A DNA stretch of 64,000 nt from JBFHQE01 sp041592335 (GTDB taxonomy: Bacteria > Pseudomonadota > Gammaproteobacteria > Thiohalobacterales > Thiohalobacteraceae): positions 1 to 64,000 of the forward strand of contig JBFHQE010000013.1 in NCBI GenBank assembly GCA_041592335.1. The letters run 5' to 3'. The notes beneath the pieces are model-generated. The model made no database searches, had not been told where the DNA came from, and worked only from the letters and a program-made list of their open reading frames with translations. The stretch's first letter is position 1. Each line of letters begins with the position of its first letter. Made by a program: the position numbers and the translations under genes. Shown here piece by piece: positions 33,423 to 43,153 of this stretch.

Positions 33423-35363
33423 ATGTGGTTGCTGTTTGCATCACCCTCATTTGCAATCACCCTGGACGATGCCCAGTCCGCCGTGCGACAACGCGACTAT
33501 GCGCGTGCGGCATCATTGTTTGAACAACTGGCCAGTACGGGGGATGCCGAGGCGCAGTTTCAACTGGCGGGCATGTATCGCGCCGGACGCGGGGTAGCCA
33601 AGAATCACGAACAGGCCGTGCACTGGTTGCAAAAGTCGGCGCAACAGGGATATGCCGAGGCGCAATATCATCTCGGCGTGATGTATGAAAACGGCTGGGG
33701 AGTACAACATGATCAACAGCAGGCGCAACACTGGTTCCAGCTTGCTGCTGACCAGGGGTTATCACTGGCGACAAGAAAATTAGATCAGCTTTCCAAACAG
33801 TCGGATTCAGTCAATATTGAGGACTCGACAGCACAACTGATTGTCGCTGCCCGCAAGGGGCGTATGGATCAGGTGATGCAGCTGTTGCATGCCGGTGTCG
33901 ATATCAACGCTGTCGATCAGCAGGGTCGGAATGCGTTGATAACGGCCCTGATTGCGGGTGAAAGCAAAACGGCAGAGCTGCTGCTGGATAAAGGGTCGCG
34001 CGTCAATCATCGCGATGCCAGCGGCGATAGCGCATTGAGTATTGCCCTGCAGCAGCGCGATACGCGCATGGTTACACGTCTGCTGGCCGCTGGCGCGGAT
34101 ATCAATCAACGCGACCCCCTGGGCAACACTCCTTTGATCCGGGCTGTGATCAGCAAGGATGCCGCGCTGGTGACTGAGCTGTTGCGACACCGGCCGGATG
34201 TGAATGCAACAAACAACAAGGGCTGGAGCGCCCTGCGCTACGCGGAAGCGGCCGACAACCGGCGGTTAATGAATGTCTTGATCGAACGGGGCGCACAACC
34301 CACGCAAGTGGCATCTCTGGTCGCAGGCGTGAATATGGATGCTTTGACGGCAACCCAGCAAGATGATGCCGCGCTCTATAAAGGCTGGCCGCCGCTGTCG
34401 ATTGCTGCCTGGCGAGGCCAGGAGTCTATGGTTGGAACGCTGCTGGCGGGCGGTGCCGATGCGCGGGCGCTCGATGCGGAAGGATACACTGCCTTGCAGC
34501 GCGCGGCCTGGCAGGGGCATGACGCGATTGTTAGGGCGTTGATTGCTGCGGGCGTGCCGGTGAACCATCAATCGCAGCGAGGCCAGACCGCCCTGGGGCT
34601 GGCTGTTCATGAGGGACACATCGAATCGGTCAATATACTGCTAACCGCGGCCGCGGATATTGCGATCAAGGACGCTGATGGCCATAGTGCTGCCTGGTAT
34701 GCGGTTGCCAATGATCGACCCGAGGTGCTGGCCATGTTATTGCAGCATGGCGCGGCGAATGACCTGGACAACAGGATTGCACTGGAGGCCGCTCGCAGGG
34801 GTTCGGCGGAATGTTTGCTGCAATTGCTTGCGATCGATATCGCTATCAATGCCGAGGATCAATCGGGTCGCAGCCTGTTATGGTATAGCGCCCAGGCGGG
34901 TTTGACTGAGCCGGTGCGCGAACTGTTGCAACGGGGCGTGGATCCGAACCGAACGGATGACCAGGGTCATTCGCCGTTGTTGACCGCGGTGCGATACGGT
35001 CATGATGCGGTGGCGAAGCTGCTATTGGCGCAACACGCGCGCGTTGACGTTGCCAGCGCGGATGGAAATACGCCGTTGCTGATGGCCGTCAATCGCGAAA
35101 ATGAGGCCATGGTTGAAGCCTTGCTGGCAGCCGGGGCGGCGCCCAATCGCGCCAATCGGCAAGCGCAAACGCCTCTGCACCTGGTGGTGCTCTCGGGCAA
35201 TGAAACCATTCTGCGGCAATTGCTGACGGCAGGCGCGGATCCGAACGAAAAGGCCGGTGGCAGTGCGTCGGCACTGATGCTGGCGCGCACGCAGGGCAAT
35301 AAGCGACTGGTCGCATTGCTTGAGAATAATCAACATCCGGCAAACTGGTTGTTCAATTTTTAG
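33423..35363 (+). CDS. Sel1-repeat and ankyrin-repeat exported protein
   Basis: About 646 residues. A short hydrophobic N terminus (MWLLFASPSFA) looks like a minimal Sec signal; a TTG nine bases upstream would lengthen it. Sel1-like repeats follow (about 25-125: GDAEAQFQLAGMYRAGRGVA, YAEAQYHLGVMYENGWGVQ). Then come about fifteen ankyrin repeats to the C terminus (GRNALITALIAGESKTAELL, GADINQRDPLGNTPLIRAVI). Both repeat types mediate protein binding. The frame is open upstream to 33285, but that part is translated dispersed repeat and is unlikely to be coding. It ends 27 bp before ccmA. Confidence 0.8.
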   Translation: MWLLFASPSFAITLDDAQSAVRQRDYARAASLFEQLASTGDAEAQFQLAGMYRAGRGVAKNHEQAVHWLQKSAQQGYAEAQYHLGVMYENGWGVQHDQQQAQHWFQLAADQGLSLATRKLDQLSKQSDSVNIEDSTAQLIVAARKGRMDQVMQLLHAGVDINAVDQQGRNALITALIAGESKTAELLLDKGSRVNHRDASGDSALSIALQQRDTRMVTRLLAAGADINQRDPLGNTPLIRAVISKDAALVTELLRHRPDVNATNNKGWSALRYAEAADNRRLMNVLIERGAQPTQVASLVAGVNMDALTATQQDDAALYKGWPPLSIAAWRGQESMVGTLLAGGADARALDAEGYTALQRAAWQGHDAIVRALIAAGVPVNHQSQRGQTALGLAVHEGHIESVNILLTAAADIAIKDADGHSAAWYAVANDRPEVLAMLLQHGAANDLDNRIALEAARRGSAECLLQLLAIDIAINAEDQSGRSLLWYSAQAGLTEPVRELLQRGVDPNRTDDQGHSPLLTAVRYGHDAVAKLLLAQHARVDVASADGNTPLLMAVNRENEAMVEALLAAGAAPNRANRQAQTPLHLVVLSGNETILRQLLTAGADPNEKAGGSASALMLARTQGNKRLVALLENNQHPANWLFNF

Positions 35364-35390
35364 GCGTCATCACCAATAATAGCGCTCATC

Positions 35391-36020
35391 ATGTCAGAGT
35401 CTCAGCCCGTGCTTCAGGTCGATCGTCTCAGCTGCATTCGCGGCGACCGTTGCCTGTTCCAGGACTTAAGTTTCACTCTAATGGCGGGCGCGGTGCTGCT
35501 GGTGGAGGGCGCCAATGGCAGTGGCAAAACCACATTATTACGCGTGTTATCCGGCATCCGGCAACCCGATGAAGGCAATGTAAGCTGGTGTGACCAACCT
35601 ATTTCGACCCTCAAAGGCGACTACCTGGAACAATTATCATATCTGGGCCATCAGGATGGCGTTAAGCGCGATCTGACGGCCTGGGAAAATCTGGCTTTTA
35701 ACCAGGCCATGGGCAAGACGGGCGATCGATCGATTGCCGAGGTGCTTTCACTGGTGGGCTTGTCGGGCCTGGCGGATGCACTTGTTGCGCAGTTTTCCGC
35801 CGGACAGCGGCGGCGTCTGGCGTTGGCAAGACTGTTGTTGCTGAAGGCCAGACTCTGGATTCTGGACGAGCCCTTCACATCGCTGGATCGGGCGGGTATT
35901 CAGCAAATGGAGCAGCTGTTTGTCGAGCATGTGACCAGCGGTGGCATGGTGATCATGAGCGCCCATCACGATCTGGCCTTGTCTGGAATCAAGGTGCAGC
36001 GAGTGAACCTGTCCGCATGA
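35391..36020 (+). CDS. ccmA: Haem exporter ATP-binding protein CcmA
   Basis: A 209-residue ABC ATPase. Walker A is GANGSGKTTLLR, the signature FSAGQRRRLALARLLLL and Walker B LWILDEPFTSLD. With CcmB it forms the ATP-driven unit that releases holo-CcmE during cytochrome c maturation (System I). First gene of a complete ccmABCDEFGHI run with 4-bp overlaps at most junctions. The stop overlaps the ccmB start. Confidence 0.97.
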   Translation: MSESQPVLQVDRLSCIRGDRCLFQDLSFTLMAGAVLLVEGANGSGKTTLLRVLSGIRQPDEGNVSWCDQPISTLKGDYLEQLSYLGHQDGVKRDLTAWENLAFNQAMGKTGDRSIAEVLSLVGLSGLADALVAQFSAGQRRRLALARLLLLKARLWILDEPFTSLDRAGIQQMEQLFVEHVTSGGMVIMSAHHDLALSGIKVQRVNLSA

Positions 36021-36700
36021 GTGAACTGTCCTTGTGGAGTGCGGTCTCAGGTCTGATCAGGCGCGATCTGTTACTCAGTTACCGGCGTCGCGGCGAGGTG
36101 ATCAACCCCATCCTGTTTTTCATCCTGGTGACTTCGCTGTTCCCGCTGGGCACCGACGCCAACCCGGCCATGTTGCAGGCGATGGGTGCGGGTGTGATCT
36201 GGGTTGCGGCGTTGCTGGCTGCGATGTTGTCGCTGGACGGCATGTTTCGCTCCGATTATGAAGATGGCACGCTGGAGCTGATGGTAATCAGTGCGCATCC
36301 CTTGACGGTGCTGGTATTGGCCAAGGTGTTCGCGCACTGGCTGGTGACCGGGTTGCCGTTATTGATTATCTCGCCGCTGCTGGCATTGCTGCTGGGACTG
36401 AGCGGGGATGCAACCCTGGTGTTGATGCAAACCCTGTTGCTGGGTACGCCGGTGCTGAGTCTGGTCGGTGCTATCGGCGTTGCGCTGACGGTGGCGGTAA
36501 GACGTGGCGGGGTGTTGTTGTCGCTGCTGATCCTGCCGTTGTATGTGCCGGTGCTGATTTTCGCCAGTCATGCCGTGCATGCCGCGTTGCAGGGGCTGCC
36601 GCTGGAAGGGCAGTTGCATATGCTGGGTGCGTTTCTCGCGCTGGCGCTGGTACTGGCGCCGTTGCCGACGGCGGCCGCATTACGGATAAGTTTGAGTTAA
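36017..36700 (+). CDS. ccmB: Haem exporter permease CcmB
   Basis: A 227-residue inner-membrane protein with six hydrophobic helices. Family segments include RGEVINPILFFILVTSLFPLG and FRSDYEDGTLELMVISAHPLTVLVLAKVFAHWL. It pairs with CcmA, whose gene it overlaps by 4 bp. Confidence 0.96.
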   Translation: MSELSLWSAVSGLIRRDLLLSYRRRGEVINPILFFILVTSLFPLGTDANPAMLQAMGAGVIWVAALLAAMLSLDGMFRSDYEDGTLELMVISAHPLTVLVLAKVFAHWLVTGLPLLIISPLLALLLGLSGDATLVLMQTLLLGTPVLSLVGAIGVALTVAVRRGGVLLSLLILPLYVPVLIFASHAVHAALQGLPLEGQLHMLGAFLALALVLAPLPTAAALRISLS

Positions 36701-36705
36701 ATATT

Positions 36706-37443
36706 ATGTGGACATGGTTTCATAAACTGGCATCACCGCCCTGGTTTTACCGCTTCTGTAATCGCTGGTTACCCTGGCTGATGCTGTTGTTTGTTTCGTT
36801 GTTGCTAACCGGTCTCTATGGCGGCCTGGTCACCGCGCCGGCGGATTATCAGCAGGGCGACAGTTTCCGCATCATGTATATCCATGTGCCAAGCGCCTGG
36901 ATGTCGATGTTCGTGTATGTGGTGATGGCAATCGCGGGCGCCATCGTGCTGATATGGCGCATCAAGCTGGCGGAGCTGGTCGCGATCAGCAGTGCTTCCA
37001 TTGGCGCGGCTTTCACTTTTCTGGCGCTGGTGACCGGTGCGATCTGGGGCAAGCCGATGTGGGGCGCCTGGTGGGTGTGGGATGCGCGCCTGACCTCGGA
37101 ACTGATCCTGCTGTTTTTATATCTGGGCGTGATTGCCCTGTATAACGCGATTGAAGACAAACGTACGGCCGGTCGCGCGGTGGCGATACTGGCGCTGGTC
37201 GGTGTAGTGAATATCCCGATTATTCATTATTCGGTCGAGTGGTGGAACACCCTGCACCAGGGGCCGACGGTAACCAAGCTTGATAAGCCTTCCATTCATA
37301 TCGATATGTTGATCCCGTTGTTGCTGATGGCGCTGGCGTTCAAGGTCTATTACGTCATGGCGCTGATGCTGCGCGTTCGCAGCCATATACTGGAACGTGA
37401 GTCGCGGAGTCAGTGGGTAAAGGAAATGATGGAGCCAAAATGA
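36706..37443 (+). CDS. ccmC: Haem delivery protein CcmC
   Basis: A 245-residue inner-membrane protein with six helices and the periplasmic tryptophan-rich WWD motif WGAWWVWDARLTSELI, which presents haem to CcmE. Conserved histidines flank it (YIHVPSAWM, IIHYSVEWWNTLHQG). It overlaps ccmD by 4 bp. Confidence 0.97.
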   Translation: MWTWFHKLASPPWFYRFCNRWLPWLMLLFVSLLLTGLYGGLVTAPADYQQGDSFRIMYIHVPSAWMSMFVYVVMAIAGAIVLIWRIKLAELVAISSASIGAAFTFLALVTGAIWGKPMWGAWWVWDARLTSELILLFLYLGVIALYNAIEDKRTAGRAVAILALVGVVNIPIIHYSVEWWNTLHQGPTVTKLDKPSIHIDMLIPLLLMALAFKVYYVMALMLRVRSHILERESRSQWVKEMMEPK

Positions 37444-37622
37444 ACTGGCAGGAATTTTTTCACATGGGCGGATATGCCCCTTATGTCTGGTCGTCGTATG
37501 CGCTTGCCGCGCTGGTGCTGGTTGTTAACTTGCTGATGCCCTGGCTGCAGCACCGACAGCAGCTTAACAAGCTGCGTCGTCAACAGGCGCTGGAACAAGC
37601 CAGTCAGGAGGTGCGTTCATGA
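37440..37622 (+). CDS. ccmD: CcmD, small membrane subunit of the haem exporter
   Basis: A 60-residue single-helix protein, MNWQEFFHMGGYAPYVWSSY, with the CcmD hallmark FxMGGYAxYVWxSY, then a transmembrane helix and a basic tail. It stabilises the CcmABC-CcmE complex. The start at 37440 is fixed by this conserved N terminus and its overlap with ccmC. Confidence 0.95.
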   Translation: MNWQEFFHMGGYAPYVWSSYALAALVLVVNLLMPWLQHRQQLNKLRRQQALEQASQEVRS

Positions 37623-38050
37623 CGCCCGCCCGCAAGAAACGTCTTGCCCTGATCCTGTTGATGGTGATGGGCGTGGGGGCCGCGATTGCGCTGGCACTGA
37701 CGGCCTTCCAGAAAAACATGATGTACTTCATTTCGCCGAGCGAGGTCGTGGAAGGCAAGGCGCCACACAATGCCGTGTTTCGTCTTGGTGGCATGGTGGT
37801 GGAAGGCAGTGTGCAGCGTGGCCAGGAGTTGACGGTGCGCTTTGCCCTGACCGATTACAAAGAACAGGTGAATGTCGCTTATACCGGGATACTGCCAGAC
37901 CTTTTCCGCGAGGGACAGGGCATTGTCGCCAAGGGCCGCTTGAATGCCGATGGCGTTTTCGTGGCCGATGAGGTGCTGGCCAAGCATGATGAAAATTACA
38001 TGCCGCCGGAAGTGGCGGAAATTATGCAGAAGCCTGGTGCGAAGCCATGA
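37619..38050 (+). CDS. ccmE: Haem chaperone CcmE
   Basis: A 143-residue protein with one N-terminal transmembrane helix and a periplasmic OB-fold domain. The haem-binding motif is VLAKHDENYMPPEV, with His as covalent ligand and Tyr four residues later. It carries haem from CcmC to CcmF/H. Overlaps both neighbours by 4 bp. Confidence 0.97.
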   Translation: MTPARKKRLALILLMVMGVGAAIALALTAFQKNMMYFISPSEVVEGKAPHNAVFRLGGMVVEGSVQRGQELTVRFALTDYKEQVNVAYTGILPDLFREGQGIVAKGRLNADGVFVADEVLAKHDENYMPPEVAEIMQKPGAKP

Positions 38051-39984
38051 TTCCTGAACTTGGTCACTTTGCATTAATCCTGGCCTTGTGTATTGCACTG
38101 GTGCAGGTGGTGGTGCCGCTGGTCGGCGTTTATCGCGGTGCAGCCAACTGGGTAGCGGTCGCGGTACCGGCGGCGCGCGCGCAACTGTTTTTCATGCTGC
38201 TGGCTTACGCCTGCCTGACCTACAGTTTTATTGTGCATGACTTTTCCGTTGCCTATGTGGCGAAGAACTCGAACACCGATTTACCCCTGTTGTATCGCAT
38301 CTCCGGTGTGTGGGGTTCGCATGAGGGTTCATTGTTACTGTGGGCGCTGGTGTTGGCATTGTGGACCGGTGCCGTGACATGGTTCAGCCGCAGCGTACCG
38401 GAGGCCATGCGGGCACGCGTGCTGGCGGTGATGGGCTTTGTCAGCGTAGGGTTTTTGATGTTCATGCTGTTTACGTCCAATCCCTTTGAGCGCCTGTCGC
38501 CCGCGCCGTTACAGGGACGGGATCTTAATCCGCTATTGCAAGACCCGGGTTTGGCGATTCATCCGCCCATGCTGTACATGGGTTATGTCGGATTTTCCGT
38601 GGCCTTTGCCTTTGCGATCGCCGCCTTGCTGGCGGGGCGGCTGGACAGTGCCTGGGCGCGCTGGTCGCGACCCTGGACTATTACAGCCTGGGTGTTCCTG
38701 ACCCTGGGGATCGCGCTGGGTAGCTGGTGGGCTTATTACGAACTCGGCTGGGGAGGCTGGTGGTTCTGGGACCCGGTGGAAAACGCGTCCTTCATGCCCT
38801 GGCTGGTGGGTACGGCCTTGATTCATTCACTGGCGGTGACCGAGAAACGTGGCATGTTCAAGGCCTGGACCGTGCTGCTGGCGGTGTTTGCGTTTTCGTT
38901 AAGTCTGCTTGGTACCTTCCTGGTGCGTTCCGGTGTACTGACTTCGGTACACGCGTTCGCCACCGATCCCACGCGTGGTGTGTTCATCCTGATATTCCTG
39001 GCTGTCGTGGTGGGCGGATCGCTGGCGCTTTATGCCTGGCGCGCGCCACAGATCCGCAGTCAATCCGGCCTGGAGCTTGTGTCGCGTGAAATGGCACTGC
39101 TGATTAATAACCTGTTGTTGGTGGTGACGGCGGCAAGCGTGTTACTGGGAACCCTGTACCCGCTGTTCGTGGATGCCTTTAACCTGGGCAAGATTTCAGT
39201 TGGACCGCCGTATTTTAATATGATCTTCGTGCCCTTGATGGCGCCACTGGCGCTGTTGATTGGTCTGGGTGTGGCATTGCGCTGGAAACAGGATCAACTG
39301 CAACGCATTATGCCGGGTCTCATATTGCCGTTGGTGATCAGTATTCTGCTGGGGTTGTTGCTGCCGCTGGCGTTGCCATTTTATTCGCTGGGCGCGGCGA
39401 TCGGCTTGATACTGGCGATCTGGATCCTGTTGACCGCAATCCCGCTGCTAAAGGAGCGGCGTTCACTGGGCGCGCTTGGCATGACCACGGCGCACCTCGG
39501 TGTGGCGATCTTTATCGTCGGTGTGACCCTGACCAGTATTTACAGTATCGAACAGGATGTGCGCATGGCGCCGGGTGAATCAGTTAACCTGGGCGGTTAT
39601 GACTTCCGCTTCGAAGGCGTGGTGGGCAGCGAGGGACCGAATTATCACGCCGATGCGGGAACCGTGACGGCCAGTCTCGATGGCAAACGGGTGGCGACAC
39701 TGGTAGCGGAGAAACGTATCTATCGTGTGCAGCAGATGCCGATGACCGAGGCTGGTATCGATGCCGGATTCACTCGTGACCTGTTCGTGGCACTGGGCGA
39801 ACCGCTGGGAGATCAGGGCGCCTGGAGCCTGCGCCTGTATCACAAGCCATTCATCCGCTGGATCTGGATGGGATGCCTGGTGATGGCGCTGGGCGGTGTG
39901 CTGGCCGCGTCGGACCGGCGTTACCGGCTGATGGCGAAACGCTCGCGCGAGGTTGCAACAGCGAACGCCGAGGCTACCGCATGA
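38047..39984 (+). CDS. ccmF: Cytochrome c haem lyase subunit CcmF
   Basis: A 645-residue polytopic membrane protein. The WWD motif is WGGWWFWDPVENASFMPWL; other family landmarks include RISGVWGSHEGSLLLW and LLGTFLVRSGVLTSVHAFA. It joins haem to the CxxCH of apocytochromes together with CcmH and CcmI. Needed for the NapB, NapC and multihaem cytochromes of this window. Confidence 0.97.
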   Translation: MIPELGHFALILALCIALVQVVVPLVGVYRGAANWVAVAVPAARAQLFFMLLAYACLTYSFIVHDFSVAYVAKNSNTDLPLLYRISGVWGSHEGSLLLWALVLALWTGAVTWFSRSVPEAMRARVLAVMGFVSVGFLMFMLFTSNPFERLSPAPLQGRDLNPLLQDPGLAIHPPMLYMGYVGFSVAFAFAIAALLAGRLDSAWARWSRPWTITAWVFLTLGIALGSWWAYYELGWGGWWFWDPVENASFMPWLVGTALIHSLAVTEKRGMFKAWTVLLAVFAFSLSLLGTFLVRSGVLTSVHAFATDPTRGVFILIFLAVVVGGSLALYAWRAPQIRSQSGLELVSREMALLINNLLLVVTAASVLLGTLYPLFVDAFNLGKISVGPPYFNMIFVPLMAPLALLIGLGVALRWKQDQLQRIMPGLILPLVISILLGLLLPLALPFYSLGAAIGLILAIWILLTAIPLLKERRSLGALGMTTAHLGVAIFIVGVTLTSIYSIEQDVRMAPGESVNLGGYDFRFEGVVGSEGPNYHADAGTVTASLDGKRVATLVAEKRIYRVQQMPMTEAGIDAGFTRDLFVALGEPLGDQGAWSLRLYHKPFIRWIWMGCLVMALGGVLAASDRRYRLMAKRSREVATANAEATA

Positions 39985-40508
39985 AGCGTTATCTGCCGCT
40001 GGCCATATTTGCCTTGCTGGTCGTCGTGCTGGGTATCGGTCTGACGCTGAACCCGCGTGAAGTACCCTCGCCGTTAATTGGCAAACCGGCGCCCGCATTC
40101 AGTCTCCCGCAACTGCATTCACCGGATGAGGCAATCGGCAGCGATGCAATGCGGGGCAAGGTGTGGTTGCTGAATGTGTGGGCCTCCTGGTGTACCGCCT
40201 GCCGTGCCGAGCACCCGCTGCTGGTGGAACTGGCGCGCGATCCGACAATCAACCTGGTGGGTCTGAATTACAAGGATGAAGTACCCGCGGCACTGCGCTG
40301 GCTGCGGCAGTTTGGCGACCCTTACCGCGTCAGTGCCTTCGATGCCGATGGCCGGGTCGGTATCGACTGGGGTGTCTACGGTGTGCCGGAAACCTTTGTA
40401 ATCGACAAGCAGGGCATCATTCGTTACAAGCAGATCGGGCCGGTAACGCGCGAGGCGCTGGATAACAAGATATTGCCTTTGTTGAAAGCGCTTGAGAGTG
40501 AGGCATGA
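39981..40508 (+). CDS. ccmG: Thiol:disulfide oxidoreductase CcmG (DsbE)
   Basis: A 175-residue membrane-anchored periplasmic thioredoxin-like protein. One N-terminal helix (YLPLAIFALLVVVLGIGL) is followed by the active site WASWCTACRAEHPLL and the cis-Pro segment YGVPETFVIDKQG. It keeps apocytochrome CxxCH cysteines reduced. The start is the ATG overlapping ccmF. Confidence 0.96.
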   Translation: MKRYLPLAIFALLVVVLGIGLTLNPREVPSPLIGKPAPAFSLPQLHSPDEAIGSDAMRGKVWLLNVWASWCTACRAEHPLLVELARDPTINLVGLNYKDEVPAALRWLRQFGDPYRVSAFDADGRVGIDWGVYGVPETFVIDKQGIIRYKQIGPVTREALDNKILPLLKALESEA

Positions 40509-40963
40509 TGATGCGTTGGTGGTTGATACTATTCCTGTCCATTGCGCTCCCTGCTCAGGCCGCCGTCGAAGTACTCAATTTTAAAAACGAGCAGCAACAG
40601 GAAGACTACAAGGCATTGATTAATGAACTGCGTTGCCTGGTGTGTCAGAACCAGAACCTGGCGGATTCCAATGCCGATCTCGCCAAAGACCTGCGTCAGC
40701 AGACTTATGACATGATCGCAGCGGGCAAATCCAAGCAGGAAATCGCGGATTACATGGTGGCGCGCTATGGCGACTTTGTATTGTATCGGCCGCCTTTGTC
40801 GGGCAAAACGGTATTGCTGTGGCTGGGACCGGCCCTGTTTATGTTGGCCGGGGGAATCGTGATGCTGACAATCGTACGCCGAAAATCATCGGGTAATGCA
40901 CCGGATCAGTCCAGCCTGGACAGGGCGCGCGCGCTGTTGAATGACAGCGAGGAGCGTTCATGA
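40505..40963 (+). CDS. ccmH: Cytochrome c maturation protein CcmH
   Basis: A 152-residue periplasmic protein anchored by a C-terminal helix, with signal MMMRWWLILFLSIALPAQA and the redox motif LRCLVCQNQNLADSNA. It reduces apocytochrome disulfides and forms part of the haem lyase. Here ccmH and ccmI are separate genes, unlike the fused E. coli CcmH. Confidence 0.95.
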   Translation: MMMRWWLILFLSIALPAQAAVEVLNFKNEQQQEDYKALINELRCLVCQNQNLADSNADLAKDLRQQTYDMIAAGKSKQEIADYMVARYGDFVLYRPPLSGKTVLLWLGPALFMLAGGIVMLTIVRRKSSGNAPDQSSLDRARALLNDSEERS

Positions 40964-42219
40964 GCCTGGTTTTCTGGTTAATGGTTGCAGCCATGTTGGG
41001 TGTGGCACTGGTGTTTCTGTTGCCGTCCCTGTTGCGTGGTTCCGGTGAACTACTCGACAGCACGGCACAGCAAAACCTGTCCCTGGCGCGCGAACGTTTG
41101 GCGGAGCTGGAGCAGGACAGGGCGGCGGGTCGATTGTCAGATGCCGCTTATCAGGAAGCGAGGCAGGAACTGGAACAGCAGCTGGCGGCCGATCTGTCAT
41201 TGCAATCTAAAACGCGTCTAACGCAGGGTAATAGCCGTGGCCTGGTTGCGGCACTCGCGTTGTTGCTGCCACTGATTTCTATTGTGTTGTATCAATACCT
41301 GGGCGAGCCGGACCTGTTAACGGAACAATCTCAACAGCAGGCGAGTATGCCAACAGGGCATGCGGGAATGGGAGATAGCAGTGGCTTGCCTTCGGTGGAT
41401 AGCATGGTTGCCGGGCTGGCGGCACGCCTGGAGCAGCAGCCGGACGATCCCCAGGGCTGGTACATGCTGGCGCGCAGTTACATGTCGCTGGATCGATATG
41501 TGGATGCAGTCCAGGCTTATGAGCGATTGCTGGGTTTGGTAGGCGATGATCCCGAAATCATGGTGTCCTATGCCGATGCGCTGGCGATGACGCGCAATGG
41601 CGATATGAGCGGAAGGCCATTGGCAATGATCGAGAAGGCGCTGGCATTGGAGCCTTCTCATCCTACCGGGCTTTGGCTGGCGGGCATGGCCTATCGACAA
41701 CTCGGGCGATATCAGGATGCCATTAGTGCCTGGCAAAAAGCACGCAGTGTATTAACAACTGATCCAGCTTCAGTGGCAGAACTGGATAACCTCATTGCCA
41801 ATACCAAAAAACAAGTGGGGGACGTGGCGCTATCACCACGGGAAGAGGCAGAAGCCTTGCCCGAGATTGTGACGGCCAGGATCGAGGTATCGGTGTCGCT
41901 GGATGAAACATTGCGGGATCGGGTGGCGCCGGAAGACACGGTGTTTATCCTGGCGCGCGCGATCAATGGCCCACCGATGCCACTGGCGGTCGTAAGAAAA
42001 CAGGTCAGGGACTTGCCGGTCACGGTGACGCTGGATGATTCACAGGCCATGATGCCTGCCATGAAGTTATCGCGTTTCGAGGAAGTGAGTGTGCTGGCAA
42101 GGGTTTCAAGGAGTGGCAATCCTGTTGCGCAAAGCGGTGACCTCGAGGGAATGCTTGCGTCCGTTTCTCCGCTGAAACATCCGGTCGTTACACTGAAAAT
42201 CGACAGTTCCATTCCCTGA
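40960..42219 (+). CDS. ccmI: Cytochrome c maturation protein CcmI (TPR)
   Basis: A 419-residue protein with two N-terminal membrane helices separated by a Leu-rich cytosolic loop (LARERLAELEQDRAAGRL), then periplasmic TPR repeats (GWYMLARSYMSLDRYVDAVQ, GLWLAGMAYRQLGRYQDAI) and a C-terminal beta domain (VFILARAINGPPMPLAVV). The TPRs hold the apocytochrome C terminus. Last ccm gene; no clear terminator is seen after it. Confidence 0.94.
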   Translation: MSLVFWLMVAAMLGVALVFLLPSLLRGSGELLDSTAQQNLSLARERLAELEQDRAAGRLSDAAYQEARQELEQQLAADLSLQSKTRLTQGNSRGLVAALALLLPLISIVLYQYLGEPDLLTEQSQQQASMPTGHAGMGDSSGLPSVDSMVAGLAARLEQQPDDPQGWYMLARSYMSLDRYVDAVQAYERLLGLVGDDPEIMVSYADALAMTRNGDMSGRPLAMIEKALALEPSHPTGLWLAGMAYRQLGRYQDAISAWQKARSVLTTDPASVAELDNLIANTKKQVGDVALSPREEAEALPEIVTARIEVSVSLDETLRDRVAPEDTVFILARAINGPPMPLAVVRKQVRDLPVTVTLDDSQAMMPAMKLSRFEEVSVLARVSRSGNPVAQSGDLEGMLASVSPLKHPVVTLKIDSSIP

Positions 42220-42421
42220 GCTGGCTGTCATCAAGGAGTCATAACGCCGGGTCGATTTATGAGGGGGATATCGTAAATTTCGCTAACCCATACCCTCTGC
42301 ACCCTTTTCTTTTATTACATCTTTATTACACTTGGTCGATAGAGTATTGATTTTAGAGTAGTCGCTCGCCGTGTGTCGAATCAAACAAACTCAAATTTCT
42401 GGCGGGTGAAGAGGGGATAGC

Positions 42422-43135
42422 ATGCATATTTCTGTTCGGCCGACCACTGTATTCGTAAAGCTACTGTTAGTGACCGCCTTGTTGCTGTGCGCGCACTCGA
42501 TCGGGTTAATTTTTAAATTTATCGTTGGGCATGATTATGTACTGGGTTTCGTGCCTATGTTTAATTTCGATACCGAGAAAAACGTGCCATCGTTTTTTTC
42601 TTCAGCACTGTTGTTGATCGTATCGCTGTTGTTATTTCAGATTTCTGTCATTCGAAAAAAAATGTCGGAGTCTTTCCTGCCCTGGCTGGGTCTGGCGTTG
42701 ATTTTCATATTTCTATCCGCCGATGAGTTCTTTTCGCTGCATGAAAGACTGACAAAGCCAGTTGAAGGGGCGTTGCAAACTTCCGGTGCTTTCACTTTTG
42801 CGTGGGTCGTGCCCTATAGCCTGCTGCTGATATTCTTTCTGGTGGTATATGGCCGTTTCCTGTTCAGGTTACCGAAACCGACCATGCTGCTGTTCATCTT
42901 ATCGGGTGCGGTGTATGTGATGGGTGCCCTGGGGTTTGAGTTTATCGGTGGCGCATACGCGGAAAGCTACGGCATTGAAAACATCGGTTACGCTTTATTG
43001 ACAACGGTTGAAGAACTGCTGGAAATGCTGGGTCTGATACTGTTTATTTACACCCTGTTGACCTACCTGGTGAAGGAACTAAAAACCTCCCGATTGTCCA
43101 TGGGACAAAACCACCTGGTGCTCAAACTCAATTAA
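42422..43135 (+). CDS. Polytopic membrane protein of unknown function
   Basis: 237 residues with about six hydrophobic helices and no recognised domain. Charged residues within or next to helices stand out: LSADEFFSLHERLTK and TTVEELLEMLGLI, which could be functional. Two hundred bases without a gene lie upstream (42220-42421), AT-rich with TTACATCTTTATTACACTT, and may hold a promoter. It is convergent with the Anbu gene, with 18 bp between the stops. Confidence 0.65.
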   Translation: MHISVRPTTVFVKLLLVTALLLCAHSIGLIFKFIVGHDYVLGFVPMFNFDTEKNVPSFFSSALLLIVSLLLFQISVIRKKMSESFLPWLGLALIFIFLSADEFFSLHERLTKPVEGALQTSGAFTFAWVVPYSLLLIFFLVVYGRFLFRLPKPTMLLFILSGAVYVMGALGFEFIGGAYAESYGIENIGYALLTTVEELLEMLGLILFIYTLLTYLVKELKTSRLSMGQNHLVLKLN

Positions 43136-43153
43136 CCGGCGATTTGGATTTGC

